From positions 186,001-250,000 of the forward strand of contig NZ_JAMZCY010000002.1 in the NCBI RefSeq assembly GCF_024519285.1: a stretch of 64,000 nucleotides of DNA, read 5' to 3'. Each line of letters begins with the position of its first letter. Position 1 is the stretch's first letter. Below, in pieces: positions 14,809 through 22,717 of this stretch. This DNA is from Cohnella sp. WQ 127256. GTDB taxonomy: Bacteria > Bacillota > Bacilli > Paenibacillales > Paenibacillaceae. The notes under the pieces were generated by a model that saw nothing but the letters and a program-made list of their open reading frames with translations, did not search any database and was not told where the DNA came from. The translations under genes were made by a program, and so were the position numbers.

Positions 14809-15759
14809 GTGCTAGCTTACATTACAAAAAGACTCTTATCGCTAATTCCTGTACTGTTTGTCGTTACGATCGCTATCTTCTTAATTATTCATATAACTCC
14901 CGGTGCTCCCGCTGCCGTGATTCTGGGGATCGAAGCCTCAGAAGCTGAAATAGAAGCGCTCAACGAGGAGCTTGGCTTAAATCGCCCGATATACGAGCAA
15001 TATTTCAACTGGGTCGGGAATTTATTGAAGGGCGATTTGGGGCAATCCATTTCGATGCATCAACCCGTCGGTCAAGCGATTGCCGAACACATCGGACCGA
15101 CTCTCTCTTTGGCGATATTAGCCCAGATCATAGCGCTGATACTAGCCATTCCCTTCGGAATTATTGCCGCCTACAAGAGAGGAACTGCAGTGGATTATTC
15201 ACTCATGGGCGTATCCTTGCTTGGAATGGCGATACCCAGCTTCTTACTAGGATTATTACTCATGCTTGTCGTAGGCGTTAAGCTTCAGTGGTTGCCTGTG
15301 GCTGGTTATGAGTCGCTGAGTAATGGCTTGTGGGCGCACTTGCAATATTTAATTCTCCCAGGGATTTCATTGGGGACGATCCAAGCGGCTCTGATTACGA
15401 GAATGACTCGATCGTCCATGCTTGAAGTGTTAAATCTGAATTACATCAAAACAGCTCGATCCAGAGGGCTAAGCGAGACAAGGGTGCTGCTTAAGCATGC
15501 GTTTCGCAATGCATTTCTACCCATTCTCACGGTCATCGGGCAGACGTTCGGCGTATTGGTGACAGGAGCAGTCGTCGTGGAGTCTATTTTTAATATTCCC
15601 GGTTTAGGACAATTAATCTTGAATTCAATCGCAAGAAGGGACTTTGCCGTTATCCAAGGCGTTGTTCTTATCGTGACGGTTATCTATGTAGGATTAAATT
15701 TAATCATCGATTTACTATACGGCTTTGTCGATCCGCGTGTACGTTTGGACCGCAAATAG
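14809..15759 (+). CDS. Dpp/App-type ABC transporter permease, DppB-like
   Basis: 316 residues, GTG start with GAGGGG 5 bases upstream. Six membrane segments. The N-terminus 'YITKRLLSLIPVLFVVTIAI' and the following 'HITPGAP' are characteristic of DppB/OppB/NikB. The cytoplasmic coupling loop 'NYIKTARSRGLSETRVL' contains the expected EAA-type motif. It pairs with the next gene to form the membrane channel. The C-terminus 'YGFVDPRVRL' is also typical. Confidence 0.92.
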   Translation: MLAYITKRLLSLIPVLFVVTIAIFLIIHITPGAPAAVILGIEASEAEIEALNEELGLNRPIYEQYFNWVGNLLKGDLGQSISMHQPVGQAIAEHIGPTLSLAILAQIIALILAIPFGIIAAYKRGTAVDYSLMGVSLLGMAIPSFLLGLLLMLVVGVKLQWLPVAGYESLSNGLWAHLQYLILPGISLGTIQAALITRMTRSSMLEVLNLNYIKTARSRGLSETRVLLKHAFRNAFLPILTVIGQTFGVLVTGAVVVESIFNIPGLGQLILNSIARRDFAVIQGVVLIVTVIYVGLNLIIDLLYGFVDPRVRLDRK

Positions 15760-15774
15760 GGAGGGGGGTTCAAT

Positions 15775-16680
15775 ATGATTACGCTCCAGAAAAAAGAAGA
15801 TATTGCTCAGATCAGCGAAAGATTGAAGAAAGAGCAACGCACCTTACGCTTTCGTCGCCTGAAATCCAATTACGGACTATTAATCGGCGCGACCATTATT
15901 ATTTTATTAATCGTATTAGCGATTATCGGCCCGTTATTCACCCCCTATGGTCCATACGGAATGAAGGTATTGGATCGGTTGCTTCCGCCTAGCGCGGATC
16001 ATTGGCTAGGGACGGACGAATTCGGACGGGATTTGTTTACCAGAATCATCTACGGCGCAAGAGTATCCATCAGCATAGGTCTCATCGTTGCGCTGCTATC
16101 CTCGTTTCTCGGATTGATCATTGGGGTTTATGCGACTTATTACAAAATATTAGATCATATTTTAATGCGAATTTGCGATGGTTTAATTGCGATTCCGGGT
16201 ATATTGCTTGCCATTGCTTTGATGGCTGCGCTTGGCGCTTCCTCATTCAATGTCATTGTGGCGTTAACGGTTGTTTTTACCCCGAACATTGCGCGAATCG
16301 TGAGATCCACGGCACTAGTCGTTCGTGAGCAAACTTATATTGAAGCGATGCATGCTCAAGGCGCAAGCAACTCGCGTATCATATGGCTGCATATCGTTCC
16401 CAATACGTTATCGCCTTTACTTGTACAGGCTACGTTCGTGTTCGCCGAGGCGATTATTTCGGAAGCTGCTTTAAGCTTCCTGGGAGCTGGCATTCCTGCT
16501 CCGGAAGCGAGCTGGGGCAATATCCTGCAAGCGGGTAAGCTGGTTATCTATAAAGCCTGGTGGATGGTCGTATTTCCGGGCGTAGCGATTATTATTTCTG
16601 TTCTCAGCTTAAATTTATTCGGTGACGGCTTACGGGACTACCTAGATCCTCGTGTGAAGCTTAAACAAAAGAAATCATGA
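15775..16680 (+). CDS. Dpp/App-type ABC transporter permease, DppC-like
   Basis: 301 residues, ATG behind GGAGGGGGG, 15 bases after the first permease. It has a cytoplasmic N-terminus, the OppC_N helix, then 'PPSADHWLGTDEFGRDLFTR', the hallmark of DppC/OppC/NikC, and five more membrane segments. The coupling loop is 'YIEAMHAQGASNSRIIWLHI'. The C-terminus 'DYLDPRVKL' is normal for the family. It is the second half of the membrane channel. Confidence 0.92.
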   Translation: MITLQKKEDIAQISERLKKEQRTLRFRRLKSNYGLLIGATIIILLIVLAIIGPLFTPYGPYGMKVLDRLLPPSADHWLGTDEFGRDLFTRIIYGARVSISIGLIVALLSSFLGLIIGVYATYYKILDHILMRICDGLIAIPGILLAIALMAALGASSFNVIVALTVVFTPNIARIVRSTALVVREQTYIEAMHAQGASNSRIIWLHIVPNTLSPLLVQATFVFAEAIISEAALSFLGAGIPAPEASWGNILQAGKLVIYKAWWMVVFPGVAIIISVLSLNLFGDGLRDYLDPRVKLKQKKS

Positions 16681-16705
16681 TACGGATCAAGTTGGAGGTG
16701 TTTCT

Positions 16706-17707
16706 ATGAACAGTGTGCCTCTATTGGAAGTGAAAAATTTAAAAACACATTTTCATACAGAGCGGGGAAGAGTAACGGCAGTAAACGGGGTCAGCTTCAC
16801 GATAAACAAAGGGGAAATTATCGGAATTGTCGGGGAATCGGGCTGTGGGAAGAGCGTAATGTCTCAGTCTATTATTCGGTTGCTGGAGCATACGGATTCA
16901 ATTGAGTATGAAGGAGAAGTTCGGTTCGATAATCAGGAATTGCTCTCTATGCCGATATCCCAGCTTCGAGCTATTCGGGGCGATGAGATCGCGATGATTT
17001 TCCAAGATCCGCTTTCTTCACTTAATCCTGTCTATACCATCGGCAACCAAATCGTAGAAGTGCTGCGTCAGCATCAGAAAATATCGAAAAAAGAAGCGCA
17101 CAAAAAAGCGATCGAAGTGCTGAGAGCCACGGGTATCCCGTCTCCGGAAATAAGAGTGAACGATTATCCTCATCAATTATCGGGCGGGATGCAGCAACGC
17201 GCAATGATCGCTATGGCGCTGTCCTGTGAGCCAAAGCTCTTAATTGCGGATGAGCCGACAACTGCGCTAGACGTTACGATTCAAGCGCAAATCATCGAGT
17301 TGATTATGGAATTAAACCGGACAATGGGAATGGGTGTTTTATTTATTACTCATGATCTGGGAGTCGTTTCTGAGATTTGTACGAGCGTGAAGGTTATGTA
17401 CCTCGGACAAATTGTAGAGGACACGACGACAGAAAGGTTATTCGCGACGCCTCTGCATCCGTATACGCAAGGGTTGATCAAGTCCATTCCGAGAATGGAT
17501 GGGAACCGCCATGAGAAGCTGCATGTAATCGAAGGGACAGTTCCCTCTATTGCGGATATTCCGCGGGGCTGCAGTTTTTCGACTAGATGTCCTTATGCTG
17601 ATGAACGGTGCTTCAACGAGGAACCTTTAATGGAAAAGGTGAACGCCGAGCATAGTGTGAAATGCTGGAACTATGCAGCCATTAACAACTTAGAGGGGAG
17701 GGCCTGA
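16706..17707 (+). CDS. Dpp/Opp-type ABC transporter ATPase, DppD-like
   Basis: 333 residues, ATG with TTGGAGGTG 5-10 bases upstream. Walker A 'GESGCGKS', Q-loop 'IFQDPLSSLNP', signature 'LSGGMQQR', Walker B 'LLIADEPTTALD' and the H-loop 'ITHDLG' are all intact. The C-terminal oligopeptide-transporter extension has the cysteines of 'GCSFSTRCPYADERC'. It energises the importer together with the next ATPase and overlaps the following gene by almost nothing. Confidence 0.93.
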   Translation: MNSVPLLEVKNLKTHFHTERGRVTAVNGVSFTINKGEIIGIVGESGCGKSVMSQSIIRLLEHTDSIEYEGEVRFDNQELLSMPISQLRAIRGDEIAMIFQDPLSSLNPVYTIGNQIVEVLRQHQKISKKEAHKKAIEVLRATGIPSPEIRVNDYPHQLSGGMQQRAMIAMALSCEPKLLIADEPTTALDVTIQAQIIELIMELNRTMGMGVLFITHDLGVVSEICTSVKVMYLGQIVEDTTTERLFATPLHPYTQGLIKSIPRMDGNRHEKLHVIEGTVPSIADIPRGCSFSTRCPYADERCFNEEPLMEKVNAEHSVKCWNYAAINNLEGRA

Positions 17708-17708
17708 T

Positions 17709-18707
17709 GTGAGGAATGAAACGACTGCTAATCAACCGATTCTGGAAGTGATCTCGCTCGAGAAGAAGTTTCCGGTGTATGGATCCTTCGGCAAATGGTT
17801 TGGGACGAAGTCCTATGTGAACGCCGTGACGGATGTATCCTTTCGCTTGTATAAAGGAGAAACGTATGGATTGGTTGGAGAATCAGGATCAGGTAAAAGC
17901 ACAACAGGCCGCACGATATTAGGGCTTACTCCCGCAACCTCTGGGCAAGTGCTGTATGAGGATAAAGATTTAGCGAAGCTGACGAGAAATGAATTACGCA
18001 AGTTCCGCAAGGATATTCAGTTCGTATTTCAAGATCCATTCTCCTCCTTGAATCCAAGGAAAAGAATCGGCCCTATTCTAGAGGAGCCGCTACTCATTCA
18101 TAAGATGGGGGATCAGAAGCAACGCCAGGAGCAAGTGTTTCGCATATTAGAAATCGTCGGATTACAGCCAGAGCATTATTTTCGATATCCGCATGAATTT
18201 TCCGGGGGACAACGGCAGCGGGTTGGCTTGGCAAGAGCACTCATTATGAATCCGAAAATCATCGTATGTGACGAGCCCGTATCGGCGCTGGACGTTTCCA
18301 TTCAGTCGCAGATTCTGAACATCCTGAAGGAGCTGCAGAAGGAGCTCCAACTAACGCTTTTATTCATCACGCATGATATTAGTGTTGTTCGCTACATCTC
18401 TGATCGCATCGGCATTATGTATTTAGGGACGATTGTCGAGGAAGCTTTAACAGATGATTTATTTAACGAACCGTTGCACCCTTATACGAAGGCGCTCTTC
18501 TCAGCCGTTCCTGATTTCACTCGTAATCGGTTGAGCGAACGGGTCATTCTCAAAGGTGAAATTCCATCTCCATTATCTCCACCTTCGGGCTGTGTTTTTC
18601 ATACGAGGTGCCCTTATGCGACGGACATATGTAAAGCGGAAGTACCCGGCTTAAAGGAAGTACGTCCTAATCAGCGTGTGGCTTGCCACCTTATTTCAGC
18701 TCACTAA
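17709..18707 (+). CDS. Dpp/Opp-type ABC transporter ATPase, DppF-like
   Basis: 332 residues, GTG start one base after the DppD-like stop, with GAGGGGAGGG upstream. Walker A 'GESGSGKST', 'VFQDPFSSLNPRKRIG', signature 'FSGGQRQR', Walker B 'IIVCDEPVSALDVS' and H-loop 'ITHDIS' are intact. The 'PVYGSFGKWFGTKSYVNAV' segment near the N-terminus is usual for DppF/OppF. The C-terminal region again has 'GCVFHTRCPYATDIC'. It completes the heterodimeric motor. Confidence 0.93.
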   Translation: MRNETTANQPILEVISLEKKFPVYGSFGKWFGTKSYVNAVTDVSFRLYKGETYGLVGESGSGKSTTGRTILGLTPATSGQVLYEDKDLAKLTRNELRKFRKDIQFVFQDPFSSLNPRKRIGPILEEPLLIHKMGDQKQRQEQVFRILEIVGLQPEHYFRYPHEFSGGQRQRVGLARALIMNPKIIVCDEPVSALDVSIQSQILNILKELQKELQLTLLFITHDISVVRYISDRIGIMYLGTIVEEALTDDLFNEPLHPYTKALFSAVPDFTRNRLSERVILKGEIPSPLSPPSGCVFHTRCPYATDICKAEVPGLKEVRPNQRVACHLISAH

Positions 18708-18732
18708 CATCTCATTAAAGGAGTTATAAACC

Positions 18733-19119
18733 ATGACAACAATTAAAATCGTAGAAGGTCAAAATGAAATATCTAATGAAGCGGGCTTACAGATCATTGG
18801 CAGCACAGCGCCAAACCAAAGCGGCTTGTCTCCAAGAGAATTACTGGAAGCGGCTCTAGGCTTGTGCGTATCGATATCTCTGCAAAAGATCATGGACTAC
18901 GACAAGGTTGAATACGATAAGTCCTCGATCGGCGTGGAAGTGAAGGCGACGAAGGCTGCGGACGGAACGAACAGATTCTCTAACTTCAATGTGCAGGTTA
19001 AGCTACCTTCGACGTTGGACGAGACTTACAAGAAGAAGCTGATGAGCGTGGTGGAGCGGGCATGCACGATTGGCAATACGCTTAAAGAAGGCGCAGTTAT
19101 TGAGACGATAGAAATCTAA
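18733..19119 (+). CDS. OsmC/Ohr-family protein
   Basis: 128 residues, ATG with AAAGGAG upstream, 25 bases after the DppF-like gene and before the first terminator, so in the same operon. 'SPRELLEAALGLCVSISL' supplies one conserved cysteine and 'VERACTIGNTLKEG' the second, the arrangement used by OsmC/Ohr thiol peroxidases. The family reduces organic hydroperoxides or handles reactive sulfur species. A peroxidase as the last gene of a peptide-type importer suggests that the imported compound is thiol- or sulfur-related or that the operon responds to stress; this is inference. Confidence 0.85.
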   Translation: MTTIKIVEGQNEISNEAGLQIIGSTAPNQSGLSPRELLEAALGLCVSISLQKIMDYDKVEYDKSSIGVEVKATKAADGTNRFSNFNVQVKLPSTLDETYKKKLMSVVERACTIGNTLKEGAVIETIEI

Positions 19120-19168
19120 TGTTAGTCTAGGGTAGGTAGTATAGTGCGCTATTGAATTTCAAACCGAG

Positions 19169-19206
19169 GACGGATTTGCGGGGGAACTCGTCTATCCGTC
19201 TTTTTC
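19169..19206 (+). terminator. Terminator of the Dpp-OsmC operon
   Basis: GACGGAT at 19169-19175 pairs with ATCCGTC at 19194-19200, followed by TTTTT. Confidence 0.8.
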
Positions 19207-19227
19207 GTATGGTTTTTTGTTGATCGA

Positions 19228-19401
19228 AACTTCAGGGATACGCTTTCTCAGTTTGGCATTTGGGAAGAATGGAACAGCTTTGAGCGCCAATATGCCATGT
19301 AAGAAATGAAACAGTGGATGGAAAGAGATAAACTTCCTTACGATGAACTGGCCGAACTCTACAAGAGTAGTTTACAACGTTTATTCAATAATCAAAGTTA
19401 G
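19228..19401 (+). pseudogene. Remnant of a UPF0158-like small gene
   Basis: One frame reads 'NFRDTLSQFGIWEEWNSFER', meets TAA at 19300 and continues in the same frame as 'EMKQWMERDKLPYDELAELY' to TAG 19399. The spacing of W, F and acidic residues resembles the C-terminal end of UPF0158-type proteins; this family match is tentative. No start or ribosome site is present. A gene without function is the simplest reading. Confidence 0.5.
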
Positions 19402-19489
19402 TATTCTCCTAGATTTAGGAAGCGATCAGTTTCTATTTTTGGTAAAATAGATGTATACATAAAAATAGAGAACCGGGAGAGTGGAAGAA

Positions 19490-20149
19490 ATGCCGATTAG
19501 AGCAGTCGTATTCGACTTCGACGGTACGTTGATGGACACGGAATCATGTGCTTACGACACGATCTGCAGCATCTACGCTGAACACGGGCAGGAGCTTCCA
19601 TTGGAAACTTGGGCGGTCTGCATCGGAACGGTCGGAGGCTTCGATCCTTACCGCGATCTGGAAATGAAAACGGGACGGACTTTGGATCATGAGGAACTGC
19701 GAAACTGCTATAGAACGAGGCATATCGAAAATGTAAAAAGCGTCTCGCTCCGCCCCGGAGCATTGGATCGGCTGGAGGAAGCACGGCGCCTGGGATTGAA
19801 GATCGGTCTGGCTTCCAGCTCGGATCGCGCTTGGATCGAAATGCACTTGGAACGGCAGGGGATCCGCGACTATTTCGAAGTCATCCGATCCTCGAACGAC
19901 GTGAAGCGCGTTAAACCGGATCCGGAGTTGTACAGATTAGCCGTGGAAGCGTTGGGCGTAAGCCCAGAGGAAGCGATCGCCGTCGAAGATTCGATGAACG
20001 GACTTCGCGCTGCCAAAGCCGCGGGACTTCACGGTCTCGTCGTTCCTAATCCGGTCACGGCACAGATGGATTTCTCCGAAGCGGATCTGCTCCTCGAGAG
20101 CTTGGAAGGGTCGACTTGGGAAGAAATCATGCAGCTGGTGTTAAGATAG
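19490..20149 (+). CDS. HAD-superfamily hydrolase, beta-phosphoglucomutase-like
   Basis: 219 residues from ATG 19490, which lies 10 bases behind GGGAG; an in-frame GTG at 19481 is too close to that site. HAD motifs: 'VFDFDGTLMDTE' (nucleophile Asp and acid-base Asp), 'LASSSD' motif II, Lys in 'RVKPDPELY', and 'AVEDSMNGLRAAKAAG' motif IV. The helical cap lies between motifs I and II, as in subfamily IA phosphatases and phosphoglucomutases such as PgmB and YcjU. It should be cytoplasmic and act on a small phosphorylated sugar or similar metabolite. No partner gene gives a clue to the substrate. Confidence 0.85.
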   Translation: MPIRAVVFDFDGTLMDTESCAYDTICSIYAEHGQELPLETWAVCIGTVGGFDPYRDLEMKTGRTLDHEELRNCYRTRHIENVKSVSLRPGALDRLEEARRLGLKIGLASSSDRAWIEMHLERQGIRDYFEVIRSSNDVKRVKPDPELYRLAVEALGVSPEEAIAVEDSMNGLRAAKAAGLHGLVVPNPVTAQMDFSEADLLLESLEGSTWEEIMQLVLR

Positions 20150-20451
20150 CGGCTGACTGATTATATAAAGCAGGTGAATATCATTGATTTCGCCGCAACT
20201 CGGATCGAGGATTCGTACTTTACGGGGGTTGTAATCGGATATGTGCCGAAATGATGACCATTTTGCAGGTCGCGGAAACCCTTCTTGATTACAAACTAGC
20301 TTTTGACATTCATATATTGGTGTTGTTGACAGTTTGAGCGATAACTACCCCCGCCGTCCGGCTATGCTGGATGAGCTTGAGGGGGTAAGAAGGAAGTTGA
20401 AGTAACGATAGCCGACGAATGCGGTGAAAAGATCATAGAGGAGACTCGAAA
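20150..20451 (+). other. Intergenic segment with short decayed frames and a hairpin
   Basis: Short frames such as 'VNIIDFAATRIEDSYFTGVV' and 'DNYPRRPAMLDELEGVRRKL' look protein-like but are not joined and have no clear starts. TACCCCC near 20347 can pair with GGGGGTA near 20380. I see no complete gene here. Confidence 0.35.
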
Positions 20452-21309
20452 ATGAGAATAAGTGCCAATAGCGGTTCCACGCTACCTAATCTATATACTG
20501 CGACAGCGACTTCCGACTCTCCTAGAATGGAAAGCAGCGACCTATCGCAGCTTCTTCGCCACGATACCGTGGAGCTTAGCGATGTCGTTTCCCGTGAACT
20601 GCCAATCGGAGTGATCGAGCATAAACCTGCGCAAATGTACTTTAATGAAGAGATCAAAGCTTCTTTAGACAAAGTACTTGCCGGGAAAGGCCCGGAAGTC
20701 CGCGAAGCGGTAGATCGTCTGATTGAATCCAATTTGTTTGCTGCCAACGTAGATTATAGCTCCGAGGAGCGATCTGCTTTAACAGAAGCGGGTCTTACTC
20801 AAGCTAAGTTTCTTGCGGACAATTATATGCAACCCGAAGAAGGATCGGAATTCTTGGATACGATCAAATTGTTGGCCGCGGTTGCCACTACCCGACAGAT
20901 CGATCCGGAGACAGGCCGTGTATCCTACGTTGAATTACCTCAAAAACCCCGCGGAGCGCCGGAGGATTATGTGAGCGCAGGGGATTTGATGAAAAAGTAT
21001 GATCCTGAATCGTACTCGAAATTACAAGAGGCAATCGTCAGCGGTGGAAATACGGGGAGCATACACATTCAATTTGCAAAAAAGCTGCAGCAAAATCCAG
21101 ACTGGGTAAAGGCTTATCGCGAAGATCAGGATAAGCTCATGAAGGGTTTGCGATCAACCCAAATCGATAACCGATTTGAGAGCGTAAATGCAAGTAACAT
21201 AAATGATTTCGTAGACTCGATGAAAAATCAAATCGCAGGGTCGTCTTTATCCAACAAGGATCTCATTTTGGCTAATACATTGGCTTTTGCCCGAACGCTG
21301 GGAATCTAG
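20452..21309 (+). CDS. Conserved-looking hypothetical protein, 285 residues
   Basis: ATG with GAGGAGA 8 bases upstream. No signal peptide, membrane segment or recognised catalytic motif. The first 50 residues are Ser/Thr/Asp-rich and probably flexible, while residues 55-285 look helical and highly charged ('VREAVDRLIESNLFAANVDY', 'KLQEAIVSGGNTGSIHIQFA'). Codon use is like the neighbouring chromosomal genes, so it is likely real. It stands alone between a HAD gene and a decayed RibD-like remnant. I do not recognise a family and infer no function. Confidence 0.7.
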   Translation: MRISANSGSTLPNLYTATATSDSPRMESSDLSQLLRHDTVELSDVVSRELPIGVIEHKPAQMYFNEEIKASLDKVLAGKGPEVREAVDRLIESNLFAANVDYSSEERSALTEAGLTQAKFLADNYMQPEEGSEFLDTIKLLAAVATTRQIDPETGRVSYVELPQKPRGAPEDYVSAGDLMKKYDPESYSKLQEAIVSGGNTGSIHIQFAKKLQQNPDWVKAYREDQDKLMKGLRSTQIDNRFESVNASNINDFVDSMKNQIAGSSLSNKDLILANTLAFARTLGI

Positions 21310-21316
21310 CAAATTC

Positions 21317-21547
21317 GCCGCTCCCGAGAATAACGGGGTGGATAATCATGCTAAATTCGTCTATTAAATCTGCATTTAATAGACTCTGCACCAGATCGGC
21401 GCTTCCCGGAACGATAATGTTGCCTTCGATCTCCCTTTTAAGCTCGGTTATACACGGTTTCAAATCACCGCTAAGCAGTGAGATCGTATCGCCGTAATCA
21501 CCCCAATGCACTTCCTTAAGTTCACGATAAATTAAAGGGATTGACCT
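21317..21547 (-). pseudogene. Remnant of a RibD C-terminal/DHFR-like gene
   Basis: The minus-strand frame reads 'IYRELKEVHWGDYGDTISLL' and, further on, 'LKREIEGNIIVPGSADLVQS' and 'DEFSMIIHPVILGSG', the conserved second half of RibD_C/dihydrofolate-reductase-like proteins. The nucleotide-binding N-terminal half is missing: a stop lies just upstream at about 21548. The C-terminus changes to unrelated residues at the 3' end of the neighbouring gene. Intact relatives are about 180-190 residues. A deletion has removed both ends. Confidence 0.75.
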
Positions 21548-21594
21548 TCAGATCATCTCCTTTCGTCCCCTTAGATCTCTTTCCCCAATAAGGT

Positions 21595-21643
21595 AATAGG
21601 GTAATCTCCTAGGTCGGTTCTGACCTTCTGAGATTACCCTATT
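21595..21643. terminator. Long hairpin terminator (family member 1)
   Basis: A perfect 14-bp stem, AATAGGGTAATCTC and GAGATTACCCTATT, with an inner AGGTC/GACCT hairpin. It reads nearly the same on both strands. A close relative lies at 50657-50708. Confidence 0.75.
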
Positions 21644-21732
21644 TGCGTTGAGCAACCGAGCATTTCCCGATTCACCGAAAGTCGCATCACCTGCTCCAAC
21701 TAAGGTCTAGGAAATCGCTCTACTTCGGACCA

Positions 21733-21761
21733 TTACAAGTAGAATTGCCAATGTTTATAAT
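21733..21761 (+). promoter_or_regulatory. Promoter of the ABC exporter operon
   Basis: TTACAA at 21733-21738, 17 bases, and a consensus TATAAT at 21756-21761, 75 bases before the ATPase ATG. Confidence 0.65.
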
Positions 21762-21835
21762 TCACTGAGAGGTAATATTTGGTTTAAGTTTCACGCAAAC
21801 CCATATGACCAACGTTGCAATTAGGAGGTCGGAAC

Positions 21836-22717
21836 ATGCGACTAGAGATCAATCAAGTTGGCAAACAATACGAACGGAACCGTTGGGCACTAAATGAAAT
21901 CAATCTACAATTGGTGCCCGGTATTATCGGCTTACTTGGACCGAATGGAGCTGGGAAGTCGACGCTAATGCGCATTCTCGCAACGATATCCAAGCCCACA
22001 AAAGGAACTGCATTGTGGAATGGAATCGATATCGCCAAGCATCCTAATGAACTAAGAAGTACCCTTGGATACTTGCCTCAGGATTTTGGCGTATATCCGC
22101 ATCTGAATCCTGTCGAGTTCTTACAATACATAGCTGCTCTTAAAGGCTTAAATGTTCGCTATATGAAGTCTCGAATTCTAGATTTACTTGAGCTCCTGAA
22201 TTTACACGGTGCTATAAAAAGGCCAATCGGTAGCTTCTCCGGTGGGATGCGCCAGCGAATTGGCATTGCGCAGGCTTTGCTGAACGATCCACGGCTACTT
22301 ATTATCGACGAGCCGACCGTAGGCTTGGATCCGGAAGAACGGATACGATTTCGTAATCTTCTGACGGATTTGTCTGGTGAACGGATTATCATTTTCTCTA
22401 CACACATCGTATCGGACATCGAAGCGACAGCGGATCAAATTGCAATCTTATCCCAGGGTAACCTGCTGGCGAAGTCGAATCCTAGCCAGCTCTTGAGCAG
22501 GATGCAAGGTAAAGTATGGTCGGTTGTCATCTCCGAACAAGAGCTGCAGGATGCGCGATCACGCTGGATGATTAGTGGTACCATTCGACACGAGGATGGA
22601 ATGCTGCTTCGTATTGTCTCAGATATACCGCCGTTGCCGCATGCAGCTCAAGTTTCTCCTAGTCTAGAGGATGCCTACTTGTACATCAGATCAGCTCAGG
22701 AAGAGGGCGTAGGATGA
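21836..22717 (+). CDS. ABC-2-type exporter ATPase
   Basis: 293 residues from ATG 21836, which has TAGGAGG 7 bases upstream; a TTG at 21815 lies before that site and is unlikely. Walker A 'GPNGAGKSTL', Q-loop 'LPQDFGVYPHL', signature 'FSGGMRQR', Walker B 'LLIIDEPTVGLDP' and H-loop 'FSTHIVSDIE' are intact. The 'LGYLPQDFG' form is usual in antibiotic-resistance and YhaQ-type ATPases. It works with the permease that overlaps its stop codon. The exported compound is not known. Confidence 0.9.
   Translation: MRLEINQVGKQYERNRWALNEINLQLVPGIIGLLGPNGAGKSTLMRILATISKPTKGTALWNGIDIAKHPNELRSTLGYLPQDFGVYPHLNPVEFLQYIAALKGLNVRYMKSRILDLLELLNLHGAIKRPIGSFSGGMRQRIGIAQALLNDPRLLIIDEPTVGLDPEERIRFRNLLTDLSGERIIIFSTHIVSDIEATADQIAILSQGNLLAKSNPSQLLSRMQGKVWSVVISEQELQDARSRWMISGTIRHEDGMLLRIVSDIPPLPHAAQVSPSLEDAYLYIRSAQEEGVG

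Noticed and set aside
15961-16328. 108-residue frame inside the DppC-like gene
   Set aside because: A shadow in another frame of a clearly identified permease.
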